Below, piece after piece: positions 17,862 through 25,374 of a DNA stretch of 55,401 nt. Position numbers and translations under genes: made by a program. Below the pieces are notes generated by a model, which was given only the letters and a program-made list of their open reading frames with translations, was not told where the DNA came from and ran no database searches. The stretch is from IMG/VR virus record IMGVR_UViG_3300046096_000381, positions 1 to 55,401 of that record. The stretch is one strand, 5' to 3'. Within the stretch, counting starts at the first letter, position 1; each line of letters starts with the position of its first letter. This DNA is from a virus.

Positions 17862-18122
17862 TTATTGGGGGTTTGGCGCAGATATAATTTTAAGCAGGTT
17901 TTCGGGCGTGGCTTCTACTGCCCAATGCATTACAACCCAATCTTGGATACAGTTGTGGGTAGTGATATTTTTATTAACGTCAAGTCCGTGTGCTTTGTTG
18001 TAAGCAATACCCTGACGATGCCAAATATCCCAGTATTGGGCAATAATAGCCTCCTCAGAGTATACCATCCACACTGGCTCGCTAGTCTCACCAACTGGTT
18101 CAGCAAATAGCCAGTGTTTCAT
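17862..18122 (-). CDS. Hypothetical protein (86 aa)
   Basis: Start ATG 18122 is taken because it follows the upstream stop by one base (TAATATG); an in-frame upstream start would run into the SPFH gene. Trp-rich (KHWLFAEPVG, QDWVVMHWAVEA). No function known. Confidence 0.6.
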   Translation of the reverse strand: MKHWLFAEPVGETSEPVWMVYSEEAIIAQYWDIWHRQGIAYNKAHGLDVNKNITTHNCIQDWVVMHWAVEATPENLLKIISAPNPQ

Positions 18123-18123
18123 A

Positions 18124-18936
18124 TTACTTGCCAACGTTGACGTTGGTACCTGCACCAATCACCAAGGTGTTACCTTTGAATGTTGCAATAGCCTTGGCAG
18201 TTTCAAGAGCTGCATCAGCCTGCTTCATACGAGCCTGAGCATCCATGTACTGAATAGCACCTGCGTTTTGTGCAAGGGCAGCAATACGTCGAGCTTCTGC
18301 TTCAGCAGTTTTAACTTCAACTTCCTTCTGCTTTAGTTCATTTTTTGAACGAACCAAATCATTGGCACTGGCAACAACTGTGTCGCTGGGCTGCACATTA
18401 CGAATCATAACCTGATTGATAGTAATAGAACCGTCCAGTTTTTCTTCGGCAAGGTTTCGAGTGATCTCGTCCTTGATAAAGTTTTCCATTTCGGTACGGT
18501 TGTCTGCCATGTCAAGTGCTTCGTACTTTCGTGCTGCCTTGTAGATAGCATTACGAGCATTTTGCACAATGTAGTTGTACATCACATAAGTGTCGCCTCG
18601 GAACTCAGCGTGAAAGCTTTTGTTCTTGGTTGAATACAGTTCAGCAACGGTCTGTGGATTGATGTTGTAAACAACCACAGCGTCCAGGTCTTTCATGGTG
18701 CTGTTGTCTTTGGCCACAGGACTCATGTTTTCCAGCGACACGTTAACATCCTTGGTTGGGAAAGTCAACACATCACCAATAATGGTCTGGTTCATGCTAC
18801 CAGGCATGAGCTCGCCTGGCTGTACTTGTTTGTAGGCATCAACACGAACACCAACCTCACCAGTTTCAATACGAGTGCAACCAGTGGCCAGTACCACAGC
18901 GGCGATAACAGCGGAAATTTTAAAGATATTTTTCAT
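18124..18936 (-). CDS. SPFH/band-7 (prohibitin-like) lipoprotein
   Basis: 270 residues. Lipoprotein signal with lipobox LATGC (Cys20), then an SPFH core (GEVGVRVDAYK through about 190, VVVYNINPQTVAELY) and a Glu/Ala-rich coiled coil ending in EVKTAEAEARRIAALA. Membrane-anchored scaffolds of this type oligomerise in rings. In a phage it may alter the infected cell envelope or shield membrane complexes. That role is inference. Confidence 0.85.
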   Translation of the reverse strand: MKNIFKISAVIAAVVLATGCTRIETGEVGVRVDAYKQVQPGELMPGSMNQTIIGDVLTFPTKDVNVSLENMSPVAKDNSTMKDLDAVVVYNINPQTVAELYSTKNKSFHAEFRGDTYVMYNYIVQNARNAIYKAARKYEALDMADNRTEMENFIKDEITRNLAEEKLDGSITINQVMIRNVQPSDTVVASANDLVRSKNELKQKEVEVKTAEAEARRIAALAQNAGAIQYMDAQARMKQADAALETAKAIATFKGNTLVIGAGTNVNVGK

Positions 18937-19101
18937 TTAGAACAGTTGTGTGATAGCAAAAAGAATTAAAAGGGAAGCTGTGGCTGCTGCCCCAACTTTG
19001 AACGCAAGTTTGTACTCGCGCAGTGTAAACTTACCGACAGTTTGATAAACAAAAGCCACCAATAGTGCGACTAGCGCAAAAACAATTATTATTTTAATCA
19101 A
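18937..19101 (-). CDS. Small two-helix membrane protein, TTG start
   Basis: 54 residues. TTG 19101 overlaps the upstream TGA (TTGA) and has AGGAG 7 nt upstream, which decides the start. Two hydrophobic segments (about 3-18 and 36-52). It sits directly before the SPFH lipoprotein gene and may work with it in the membrane. Confidence 0.6.
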   Translation of the reverse strand: MIKIIIVFALVALLVAFVYQTVGKFTLREYKLAFKVGAAATASLLILFAITQLF

Positions 19102-19724
19102 ATCCGTACTCCTAGTTCGCGCAAGTGTTGTAGGCTGGCAAGCTCATATGCTTCTTGGTTAGCTGCTTGCAACCAACGTTCACTAAGCAACCATACTCTG
19201 TAGATGTAACCATACTTTTCAGTTTTAGTTTCTGAGTCAATACGTGCAATTGAATCATATCGTGCACTATAAACAATTTCGCCAATCTTGAAACGATCAC
19301 GAACAGCACCATCAGGAATCAGTTCGGGACTAAAGTATGTATGCCCAGGAACCCGTAGAGGTACCGCGTTTGATTCTAGTACATTCTTGATAAATGTAGG
19401 TGATCGGTATGTCATCTTTGAAATAGCGTCTACAGTTTCGCCACTAAGGTACTCTGAGATAATATAAACTACATCTTCGCGCGTAGCTGGCTTACCTCGA
19501 AGTTCAGCACGTCGCTGCGCATCGCGGGCCTGTGCACGCTTGAAGTCTTCGATAATAGTGCCAAGACGCGTGGTGTTATATGCCATGCCAAGAATCTGGC
19601 AAGCATCTTTTTTGGTAATAGGCTTCTGACCTTCTTCAGTGGGCTCCAGCAAACGGATTACTCGGCTAATGTTAGCCGGAGTCATCAATTCGGTTTCCAA
19701 GTCGCTTCGTTTTTTCGTTGCCAT
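19098..19724 (-). CDS. HTH-containing protein, distant member of the paralogous HTH family
   Basis: 208 residues. Residues about 85-125 (EDVVYIISEYLSGETVDAIS, then SPTFIKNVLESNAVPLR) match the helix spacing of the small HTH family elsewhere in the window. The C-terminal part (FKIGEIVYSARYDSIARI) looks like a small beta barrel. Probably DNA or RNA binding. Confidence 0.6.
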   Translation of the reverse strand: MATKKRSDLETELMTPANISRVIRLLEPTEEGQKPITKKDACQILGMAYNTTRLGTIIEDFKRAQARDAQRRAELRGKPATREDVVYIISEYLSGETVDAISKMTYRSPTFIKNVLESNAVPLRVPGHTYFSPELIPDGAVRDRFKIGEIVYSARYDSIARIDSETKTEKYGYIYRVWLLSERWLQAANQEAYELASLQHLRELGVRI

Positions 19725-19740
19725 ATTAGTCCTTAATGAG

Positions 19741-19765
19741 AAAAGGCGGCCAGAGCCGCCTTGAT
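19741..19765 (-). terminator. Rho-independent terminator
   Basis: Minus strand hairpin AAGGCGGC-TCTG-GCCGCCTT with TTTT, directly after the HTH gene at 19765. Confidence 0.85.
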
Positions 19766-20130
19766 TACTTCAACACTGACAGGAAGTATACTGCTGCTTT
19801 ACCAGTCAACTTAGACAAAATGTCTTCGTCAACAGCTTTGCCTGCGTCTTCAAGTGCAGCTTTCAAGTCAGCGATAGCGGATTCTTTGCTAACGCGAACT
19901 GGCTTGTCACCGGATGCGGCTGTTTTGGTTTTGGATGTAGACGCTGCGCCAGGGTCTTTTTTAACGTACACGCCAGCTTGCACTAGCACCATACGCACAC
20001 CGTTAGGAGACATTTCGATTTCTTCGGCAATGTCTTTGATGATTTCTGTGGAGTTTTCAGGAGTTGGGCCTGCACCTTCGTATTTTTCAATAACGGATGC
20101 TTTGAGTTCGTCTGTCCAAGTTGCTGCCAT
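19765..20130 (-). CDS. Small helix-turn-helix protein (paralogous family)
   Basis: 121 residues: HTH unit at about 4-55 (WTDELKASVIEKYEG ... IAEEIEMSPNGVRMVLVQAG), then a Ser/Thr/Lys linker, then a C-terminal helical module (about 83-121) like that of the 51.0 and 54.7 kb members. It has its own promoter and terminator. Confidence 0.65.
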   Translation of the reverse strand: MAATWTDELKASVIEKYEGAGPTPENSTEIIKDIAEEIEMSPNGVRMVLVQAGVYVKKDPGAASTSKTKTAASGDKPVRVSKESAIADLKAALEDAGKAVDEDILSKLTGKAAVYFLSVLK

Positions 20131-20161
20131 GATATGTGTTCTTTCTGTGATTTAAAATAGT

Positions 20162-20190
20162 ATTATACAGTGTAAAGCTGTGATATTCAA
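20162..20190 (-). promoter_or_regulatory. sigma70-type promoter for the HTH gene
   Basis: Minus strand: TTGAAT, 17-bp spacer, TATAAT, 32 nt before ATG 20130. Confidence 0.8.
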
Positions 20191-20200
20191 GTTTGATTTT

Positions 20201-20473
20201 TTAAACGAATTCGGTAGTCACATTGGTCATGCGGCTGGGAACGAATCGTCGGTAGCTGTTTGTGAGGTCAAAGTCAGCATACAGTTTCATGCGGCTAGTG
20301 TACACAGCATCTTCAAACATCTTGAGTTGCTGAATAAATTCAGCGTAGGTATCCATGTCAAGTTCGCTAACGTCAATGCCTTCGATGTGCTCAGTGGGAG
20401 TAACCAGTTCAACCAAAGTACGATGTGAAAAATCGCCGTTGGGTTTTGTGTATGTGAATTCTTTGATTTTCAT
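20201..20473 (-). CDS. Hypothetical protein (90 aa)
   Basis: Begins MKIKEFTYTKPNGDFSHRTL, a beta-strand pattern, followed by an acidic helical part. No family recognised with confidence. It has its own promoter and ends 11 nt before the promoter of the next gene. Confidence 0.6.
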   Translation of the reverse strand: MKIKEFTYTKPNGDFSHRTLVELVTPTEHIEGIDVSELDMDTYAEFIQQLKMFEDAVYTSRMKLYADFDLTNSYRRFVPSRMTNVTTEFV

Positions 20474-20504
20474 TTGTAAGCCTTTGTTGTCTGTCTAAGT
20501 ATAT

Positions 20505-20533
20505 ATTATACAGCGATAGGCTGGTGTGTTCAA
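20505..20533 (-). promoter_or_regulatory. sigma70-type promoter
   Basis: Minus strand: TTGAAC, 17-bp spacer, TATAAT, 32 nt before ATG 20473. Confidence 0.8.
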
Positions 20534-20805
20534 CTGCTAATTTCTGCGTCTGGTTTTAGAATCTCTGATCGGAGACCAATCTCAAATCGTAGTGCCATAG
20601 CAGAACTAAACATTGGAAACACCATTAGCGGAGCCACCACAGCAGATACTAGAATATAAATCACAGTGCTTAGCACTGGGTAGTACGTAAAAGAATTCTG
20701 AATTCTTGCAGTCCTAGCCTCTTGCAACAGGGGCCAGAACCAAAAGTAGCAAGCACTAATAGAGATACTAAATGCAAATAACAGGTAGTACCCAATCAAT
20801 TCCAT
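20530..20805 (-). CDS. Two-pass membrane protein, unknown
   Basis: 91 residues with hydrophobic segments at about 4-27 and 44-70 and a short charged C-terminus. Its ATG overlaps the end of the upstream gene by 10 nt. Function unknown. Confidence 0.6.
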   Translation of the reverse strand: MELIGYYLLFAFSISISACYFWFWPLLQEARTARIQNSFTYYPVLSTVIYILVSAVVAPLMVFPMFSSAMALRFEIGLRSEILKPDAEISS

Positions 20806-21182
20806 GTAGCAGCCTCACGCATAAATGCACGTGCACCAATGGAGAAGTCTACCTTGCCTTGTGGCAGGTTTGTAAAGACTTTTGTGCTTGGCACGCTTAA
20901 TGCCGCTTGCTGCACCTTAGGGTTAGTGCTGAACAATTCTTTTGGAGCGCGACCACTGAACTCTTTGAACAGTTTAGCCAGACGAATATCGCTGTGTGAC
21001 CACTGCGAAGTAACTGGAGCTTTGCGCTTTGATCCAACTTCTAGTAGTGCATTTTCTACTTGTTTGTTGTTAGGTTGCTGCTTGAAAGTTCTGGCAAGAC
21101 GACGCTTACGGTTGGCTTGAGTGCGTTGTACGCCTTGAGGAACTGCGGGTGCTGTAGCTGGAAGTTTAGATTTAGTTGCCAT
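20796..21182 (-). CDS. Basic hypothetical protein (128 aa)
   Basis: N-terminal about 50 residues are Pro/Gln/Arg/Lys-rich (ANRKRRLARTFKQQP) and probably disordered and nucleic-acid-binding. The remainder is a small helical domain (DIRLAKLFKEFSGRAPKEL). No family recognised. Confidence 0.55.
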   Translation of the reverse strand: MATKSKLPATAPAVPQGVQRTQANRKRRLARTFKQQPNNKQVENALLEVGSKRKAPVTSQWSHSDIRLAKLFKEFSGRAPKELFSTNPKVQQAALSVPSTKVFTNLPQGKVDFSIGARAFMREAATWN

Positions 21183-21194
21183 AGTATTTCCTTA

Positions 21195-21494
21195 TTAGAT
21201 AAACAATTCGTCGTCGCTCTTAATGAAGTCTAGCTCGTCTTGAGCAGACTTTTGAGTCAAGTGCATACGATATACGGTAAGCAAGGCGTCCACTAGATTA
21301 GGGATATGTTCTACTGCAATAGGCATATAACGTTCGCAGCCGTCTACAATGGATACTTCATCAGTACCGCCAGGGTTTGTTCCAAACTCCAAATAGTTGT
21401 AGTAAAAATTACCATCAAAATCTGGGCCGAACAAACCTTCGTCGCCAAATGTGTCAACGTCAGTAGCAGGAACTTGGGCAAAATTAATTTTCAT
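21195..21494 (-). CDS. Acidic hypothetical protein (99 aa)
   Basis: Asp/Glu/Tyr-rich, low in Lys (DFDGNFYYNYLEFG). DNA-mimic-like charge is possible but not demonstrable. First gene after a promoter at 21531-21559. Confidence 0.6.
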   Translation of the reverse strand: MKINFAQVPATDVDTFGDEGLFGPDFDGNFYYNYLEFGTNPGGTDEVSIVDGCERYMPIAVEHIPNLVDALLTVYRMHLTQKSAQDELDFIKSDDELFI

Positions 21495-21530
21495 GTGTTT
21501 TAAAAGGTTGGGTTGCGTTGTTAAAGAATA

Positions 21531-21559
21531 ATTATATCAAAAAGTAGTCACTGTTTCAA
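21531..21559 (-). promoter_or_regulatory. sigma70-type promoter
   Basis: Minus strand: TTGAAA, 17-bp spacer, TATAAT, 37 nt before ATG 21494. Confidence 0.8.
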
Positions 21560-21576
21560 GTGAATATTTATGCAAA

Positions 21577-21608
21577 TGAAAAAGCCCCTCCAACAGGAAG
21601 GGCTTTTA
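21577..21608 (-). terminator. Terminator downstream of tRNA-CAT
   Basis: Minus strand hairpin GCCCTTCC-TGTT-GGAGGGGC followed by TTTTT, 5 nt after the CCA end of the tRNA. It closes the SGNH-tRNA transcription unit. Confidence 0.85.
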
Positions 21609-21612
21609 AAAG

Positions 21613-21689
21613 TGGTGCGCCGAGCAGGACTTGAACCCGCGACCAACCGATTATGAGTCGGCTGCTCTAACCAACTGAGCTATCAGCGC
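21613..21689 (-). tRNA. tRNA with anticodon CAT, probably tRNA-Ile2
   Basis: Full cloverleaf with encoded CCA; acceptor GCGCTGA/TCGGCGC, anticodon loop CTCATAA. The anticodon-stem and variable region (GACTCATAATCG, TTGGTCGC) match bacterial Ile2, whose C34 is converted to lysidine by host TilS to read AUA. Elongator Met is the alternative. The upstream SGNH gene stops inside its acceptor stem. Confidence 0.8.
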
Positions 21690-22102
21690 GTTTTATCTGC
21701 TAAATCTTTATATCCGCGATCGCTGGGATGAACATTATCTTTGGTAGGGTATTTGATTGGTAATACTACGTCTTGATACATTTCAGCAACTTCGTTTACA
21801 TACTGCTGAATCCGTTCAATAGGTACTTCACTGCCTTTTAAATTACCGTGGGGCAATACCCAATAAACCCTATCTGCCTGAACTAGCTCACGCATATTTT
21901 CCAACTCACGACGAGTTTTAACATATTTGTGGTCGTTACTGCCCAAACTAATAATTACTGTTTTTGCAGATAGATTTTTAGTTAGGTATTTGTTATTCCA
22001 CTGCCAGGTATTAATTCCACCTTTTGAGTATGAAACACATTCTGGACGTTTGGCACTAACGCCAACGGCAATCGAATCTCCTAAGATTAGGCACTCTAGC
22101 AT
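21683..22102 (-). CDS. SGNH/GDSL-family hydrolase-like protein
   Basis: 139 residues. Block I GDS (LILGDSIAVGV, Ser10), SLGSNDH (Asn/Gly block) and a C-terminal DNVHPSDRGY with the Asp-x-x-His pair. Esterase/lipase-type fold; substrate unknown, possibly a cell-surface ester. Its TGA lies in the first bases of the tRNA-CAT gene (7-nt overlap). Confidence 0.8.
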   Translation of the reverse strand: MLECLILGDSIAVGVSAKRPECVSYSKGGINTWQWNNKYLTKNLSAKTVIISLGSNDHKYVKTRRELENMRELVQADRVYWVLPHGNLKGSEVPIERIQQYVNEVAEMYQDVVLPIKYPTKDNVHPSDRGYKDLADKTR

Positions 22103-22237
22103 TTAGTCCTCGAAAGTAATGTAATCTTCTTTGCCTACCCCACACTCAGGGCACTCGAAATCGTCTGGAAGTGTATCCCAAGCGCCTTCTGTAGCTTCAT
22201 CGTGAACGTGGTCACATAATACGCAAATATATGTCAT
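22103..22237 (-). CDS. Rubredoxin
   Basis: 44 residues with two knuckles CVLCDHVHDE and CPECGVGKEDY holding a single Fe(Cys)4, plus the rubredoxin WDTLPDDF loop. Its ATG overlaps the rubrerythrin stop (ATGA). It should pass electrons to the diiron rubrerythrin encoded just upstream. Confidence 0.9.
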   Translation of the reverse strand: MTYICVLCDHVHDEATEGAWDTLPDDFECPECGVGKEDYITFED

Positions 22238-22686
22238 TTTACTGTTTCCCAAACTTGTTGATATGCTTCTGCGTGACGTTGCTCAACACGCTTTAATGCA
22301 GCAAAACGCTTTTCAGCTTTTTGTAGAACTCTGATAAAGGCTTCTGCGTGCTCACGAGACTCTGTGCCTTGGTGCTTAGCTTCTTGTGCAACTTCATAAT
22401 TACCTTCACGAAGTGCCTTGGCTTCAAACAGCGGGTACATTTCTGTGTACTCGTAAGTTTCGCCTTCAATGGCTTTTTCTAAGCAAACTTTAGTACTAGG
22501 CTTGCCGATTAAGAGTTCTAGATGGCCCCAGGCGTGCTTTAGTTCTTGACCAGCAGTTTGCTCAAAGTGGTCAGCTACTTCATCATAGCCCTCTTCACGA
22601 GCAATTTTGGCAAAGTACAGGTACTTTGTGTACGCCATGGATTCGCCAGCAAGGGCACTCTCCAAGTTTTGTAGTGTTACCGACAT
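22234..22686 (-). CDS. Rubrerythrin-type diiron peroxidase (ferritin-like domain only)
   Basis: 150 residues. Four-helix bundle with metal-ligand patterns ESALAGESMAYTKY, GQELKHAWGHLE, EGETYEYTEMYP and TESREHAEAF. The C-terminal rubredoxin domain of classical rubrerythrin is absent and instead encoded by the next gene. Likely reduces peroxide in infected cells. Confidence 0.88.
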   Translation of the reverse strand: MSVTLQNLESALAGESMAYTKYLYFAKIAREEGYDEVADHFEQTAGQELKHAWGHLELLIGKPSTKVCLEKAIEGETYEYTEMYPLFEAKALREGNYEVAQEAKHQGTESREHAEAFIRVLQKAEKRFAALKRVEQRHAEAYQQVWETVK

Positions 22687-23201
22687 TGTTTTTTAACCTC
22701 TTCTAATGAAATAGGGGTATAGTTGATACGTTCCATCGAAACATTAAAATAACGACGGTCTGGAATCTGTGCAAGAGGCATCTTTACCACATTGTGGTGT
22801 AAGTGACCATGCACATTTAAACCCCAGCGAGCTAAGCTTTCTGGGTGAATGGGAATATGGGTCATAATTAGCCCCTCAAACTGGTGACTACCGCGAACAT
22901 CTTTGAAGTGCTCTAAGTAGGCCTCCATTTTACACAAATCGTGATTGCCTTTAATTAGAACTTTTTGCCCATTCATTCTTTTTAAAATATCTAACGAATA
23001 GGACTTAGTACTCATGACTATATCGCCTAAAAAGTATACCTTGTCATTAGGGCGTACTACACTATTGTGACAATCAACGATATGTTCGTTCATGTGCGAG
23101 ATTGTTTGAAACTCACGCAAGGCAGTGCCATCATCACGTTTGAACGTAAGAATATTAGCGTGACCAAAGTGGTGGTCACTTGCAAAAAATATATTAGCCA
23201 T
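22677..23201 (-). CDS. Calcineurin-like metallophosphoesterase
   Basis: 174 residues. Motifs: SDHHFGH, GDIV, KGNHD, MTHIPIH, NVHGHLH. Substrate unknown (phage relatives are annotated as phosphoesterases or PP-family hydrolases). Overlaps both neighbours by a few nucleotides within an operon. Confidence 0.88.
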   Translation of the reverse strand: MANIFFASDHHFGHANILTFKRDDGTALREFQTISHMNEHIVDCHNSVVRPNDKVYFLGDIVMSTKSYSLDILKRMNGQKVLIKGNHDLCKMEAYLEHFKDVRGSHQFEGLIMTHIPIHPESLARWGLNVHGHLHHNVVKMPLAQIPDRRYFNVSMERINYTPISLEEVKKQCR

Positions 23202-23497
23202 TAGTACTCCTGCCAGCTAGTGTCGCTGCCAACGCGGTGGCCATCGTGTTTTTCAGAGTCGTAGTCTTCATACCAACCCTCAATCCCCTCTGAATAAGAC
23301 TCGTCATCTTCATCGAAACCTTCGGTATCCACGTATTCATCACGCGGATAGATTCCGTACATTTCTGCATGGTCTTTAGCACATTCCCAGGCTAGTTCTG
23401 ATAACTGTGTATCGGTCATGGATTTTGGAACTAACCAAAAACTCCACGAGTCTGTGCCAGCTTGGCCAGCGTCCATGCCAATAACAATTTTACGCAT
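23201..23497 (-). CDS. Very acidic hypothetical protein (98 aa)
   Basis: N-terminal MRKIVIGMDAGQAGTDSW strand followed by an Asp/Glu-rich second half (FDEDDESYSEGIEGWYEDYD). No family recognised; strongly acidic, so a protein-interaction or DNA-mimic role is possible. Confidence 0.6.
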   Translation of the reverse strand: MRKIVIGMDAGQAGTDSWSFWLVPKSMTDTQLSELAWECAKDHAEMYGIYPRDEYVDTEGFDEDDESYSEGIEGWYEDYDSEKHDGHRVGSDTSWQEY

Positions 23498-23505
23498 AAG
23501 ATTCC

Positions 23506-23838
23506 TTAGATACTAACGGTTGTTGGTTGTGGCACAAGCATTTCTGCACCCTGCAGCTGGACATATATAAATGTCTTGCCTGGGTACATTTTAGCCAGCC
23601 GCTTGCACTCAGTTCTAGCTTGCATACTGGAATACTGTACGGTAGGCTCAGTGGAAAAGCTAATGCCAGTAGTTGGGCTAAAACTGCCTACAATATACTG
23701 GCGGTTGCGGACGGCATCGTGTGCTGTTTTTTGGTCTGTGATTTTTGTGTGATTCATAATAGTACGTAATTCGCTGATTTGTTCTAAATTAACCTTCATA
23801 AAAGGTCGTAGGTCGATAACTAATGTTTCTTGCTTCAT
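23506..23838 (-). CDS. Hypothetical protein (110 aa)
   Basis: Start ATG 23838 chosen because it lies downstream of the promoter at 23867-23895 with AGGGGA about 10 nt upstream; a longer frame would run through the promoter. Alpha/beta composition, no motif recognised. Confidence 0.55.
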   Translation of the reverse strand: MKQETLVIDLRPFMKVNLEQISELRTIMNHTKITDQKTAHDAVRNRQYIVGSFSPTTGISFSTEPTVQYSSMQARTECKRLAKMYPGKTFIYVQLQGAEMLVPQPTTVSI

Positions 23839-23866
23839 AATGCAGAAATCCCCTAAAGAAGTATAT

Positions 23867-23895
23867 ATTATACCGTCTTTAGGGGATTTGTTCAA
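23867..23895 (-). promoter_or_regulatory. sigma70-type promoter
   Basis: Minus strand: TTGAAC, 17-bp spacer, TATAAT, 29 nt before ATG 23838. Confidence 0.8.
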
Positions 23896-23988
23896 GTGGA
23901 AATTTATTCAGTTTAGGGTCAAGGGTAACCCTAATCGCCGCATCCCCTGGAGGCTCCAGTACATCGAGCTGTTCCTTAGCGGTTTAAT

Positions 23989-24063
23989 TGGTACATCCTG
24001 ACAGTTTCGAACTGCCGACCCTCTCGGTGTAAACGAGACGCTCTACCACTGAGCTAAGGATGC
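23989..24063 (-). tRNA. tRNA-Val (anticodon TAC)
   Basis: Cloverleaf with encoded CCA; anticodon loop TTTACAC, T-arm GGCAG-TTCGAAA. It starts 2 nt after the stop codon of the zinc-ribbon gene. The next 94 nt towards 23896 hold no gene. Confidence 0.92.
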
Positions 24064-24064
24064 G

Positions 24065-24247
24065 TTATAAGTTATCTTCTAGTCGTTGCCATACTGATGT
24101 GTCACCGTCAACGCTCTCCAAGAATTCTGACTCCCATCCACAATTAGTACATTTTAAAGCACAATTTTGATGTGTGTGAGCACCTATAGTGATGGTATTA
24201 GTGCTATCTTGCACTAAAGAATTCTGAGAACAAACTGGACATTGCAT
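24065..24247 (-). CDS. Zinc-ribbon protein (60 aa)
   Basis: Two CxxC pairs, CPVC at 3-6 and CTNC at 33-36, define a single zinc ribbon. Lies between two tRNA genes. Possibly nucleic-acid binding; no family name can be given. Confidence 0.65.
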   Translation of the reverse strand: MQCPVCSQNSLVQDSTNTITIGAHTHQNCALKCTNCGWESEFLESVDGDTSVWQRLEDNL

Positions 24248-24263
24248 AGTATTTACCTATAAT

Positions 24264-24337
24264 TGGAGCGGGGTACGAGGATCGAACTCGTCTCACTAGC
24301 TTGGAAGGCTAGAGCACAGCCACTATACCAACCCCGC
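24264..24337 (-). tRNA. tRNA-Gly (anticodon TCC)
   Basis: Cloverleaf with encoded CCA, acceptor GCGGGGT/ACCCCGC, anticodon loop CTTCCAA. Its 5' half is also the 3' end of the DUF1289-like reading frame (29-nt overlap). Confidence 0.93.
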
Positions 24338-24482
24338 GCTGTTTGATTTTGTTTAGTATTTCTACTTTTTCGTGATCTGATAGTTTATACCAGTCAGTTA
24401 ATTCTGCTAAGGTTCGCTTACATCCTGTGCAAACGCTATCTTGGATTTTGCACAATTTTACGCAAGGCGACTCCACAGTCAT
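24309..24482 (-). CDS. DUF1289-like cysteine-rich protein ending inside tRNA-Gly
   Basis: 57 residues: SPCVKLC, CTGCKRTLAELTDWYKLSD and a KIKQR helix, the DUF1289 (YdhL-type) pattern with four Cys. ATG 24482 overlaps the upstream stop (ATGA). The last nine codons and the TAG lie within the tRNA-Gly gene, so the mRNA is either translated before, or destroyed by, tRNA maturation. Confidence 0.65.
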   Translation of the reverse strand: MTVESPCVKLCKIQDSVCTGCKRTLAELTDWYKLSDHEKVEILNKIKQRGVGIVAVL

Positions 24483-24685
24483 GGGTTCAGCAGTTGTGGT
24501 GTATACTCTGAGCCAGCCCCACGTGCGCCTGGCTTGCCAACCATGTTTGAATAGTCTGAAACCATAGTAACGTATTGCATACCTTGTTTGCGTAATAAGT
24601 CTACGTAAATTAAGGTGTTCTGTAGTTGAGGTATTTCCGCACTACAGGCATTACCAGTTTCATTTGTCCAGTAGACTTTGTACAT
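24479..24685 (-). CDS. Hypothetical protein (68 aa)
   Basis: From ATG 24685 (MYKVYWTNETGNACSAEI). No motif recognised beyond a small alpha/beta composition. It lies just after tRNA-Gly(GCC) in the same direction. Confidence 0.5.
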   Translation of the reverse strand: MYKVYWTNETGNACSAEIPQLQNTLIYVDLLRKQGMQYVTMVSDYSNMVGKPGARGAGSEYTPQLLNP

Positions 24686-24718
24686 TGTATTTTGGCCAGT
24701 TTGGCGCAAGGGTAATTG

Positions 24719-24794
24719 TGGTGCGGGCTACAGGGTTCGAACCTGCGACATCTTCGTTGGCAACGAAGTGCTCTACCAGCTGAGCTAAGCACGC
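24719..24794 (-). tRNA. tRNA-Gly (anticodon GCC)
   Basis: Cloverleaf with encoded CCA, anticodon loop TTGCCAA, one T-C mismatch in the acceptor stem. Starts 2 nt after the upstream stop codon. Confidence 0.92.
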
Positions 24795-24795
24795 A

Positions 24796-25119
24796 TTAAA
24801 AGGGAACGTCGTCTTCAAAACTTGTGTCGTAGTCTTGACGACTGGCAATTTCTGCCAAGTATTCGTATTTGTTGCCGTCCATGTATGGAGCAACTTCTTC
24901 GGCCTCATTGATCTTCCAGCGAGCAAAACTAGCCTGCTCTTGAATCAGCTCAATGGCCTCGGTTTGAAACTTAACGTAACCAGACTTTTCAGCCCAGATT
25001 AAGTATTCGTAGTGGTCTTGAGCTACATCGCACACACGGCAACCACTTAGCTTGCCAAATGTTAGTTTGTCTGTTAGCCCCAATTTAGGGTCTTTGAGTT
25101 TTTTAAATGAAATAGCCAT
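24796..25119 (-). CDS. Putative DUF3820/ExoX-C-like protein with an SSB-type C-terminal tip
   Basis: 107 residues from ATG 25119, which is inside the 3' arm of a 16-bp inverted repeat. Shares MAISFK with the SSB gene. Residues about 15-52 (LTFGKLSGCRVCDVA, then YLIWAEKSG) resemble the small domain found in DUF3820 proteins and at the end of ExoX. It ends FEDDVPF, like the tip of bacterial SSB. Function inferred only: a partner for SSB-binding proteins. Confidence 0.55.
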   Translation of the reverse strand: MAISFKKLKDPKLGLTDKLTFGKLSGCRVCDVAQDHYEYLIWAEKSGYVKFQTEAIELIQEQASFARWKINEAEEVAPYMDGNKYEYLAEIASRQDYDTSFEDDVPF

Positions 25120-25218
25120 ATATAACCACACCAAGTGCCAGGGCTTCTTACCAGACCCGTTCGCGACTAGTACACTAGACACTACCGTGGAGTTAAGGCT
25201 GATGTGGTTATATATGGC
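25115..25218. repeat. Inverted repeat A closing the spacer after tRNA-Ser
   Basis: Perfect 16-bp arms GCCATATATAACCACA (25115-25130) and its complement (25203-25218), about 72 nt apart. One arm contains the CCA end of tRNA-Ser, the other the start codon of the next gene. Confidence 0.9.
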
Positions 25219-25306
25219 GGAAAGCAGAGGAGTCGAACCCCATCCCTGTTAAGAGAACCTGGTTTTCAAGGCCAGTCGCAGGACCAACCCCGCTGCATTA
25301 CTTTCC
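25215..25306 (-). tRNA. tRNA-Ser (anticodon TGA)
   Basis: Class II tRNA with encoded GCCA end, acceptor GGAAAGT, anticodon loop CTTGAAA and a long variable arm. The remaining spacer to 25374 has no gene but a weak hairpin. Confidence 0.92.
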
Positions 25307-25374
25307 AAGGCACAAATCTCATGCACCTAATGTTTCGTTTTATGTACGCGCATAACATTTACTGCGCTGCTTTT

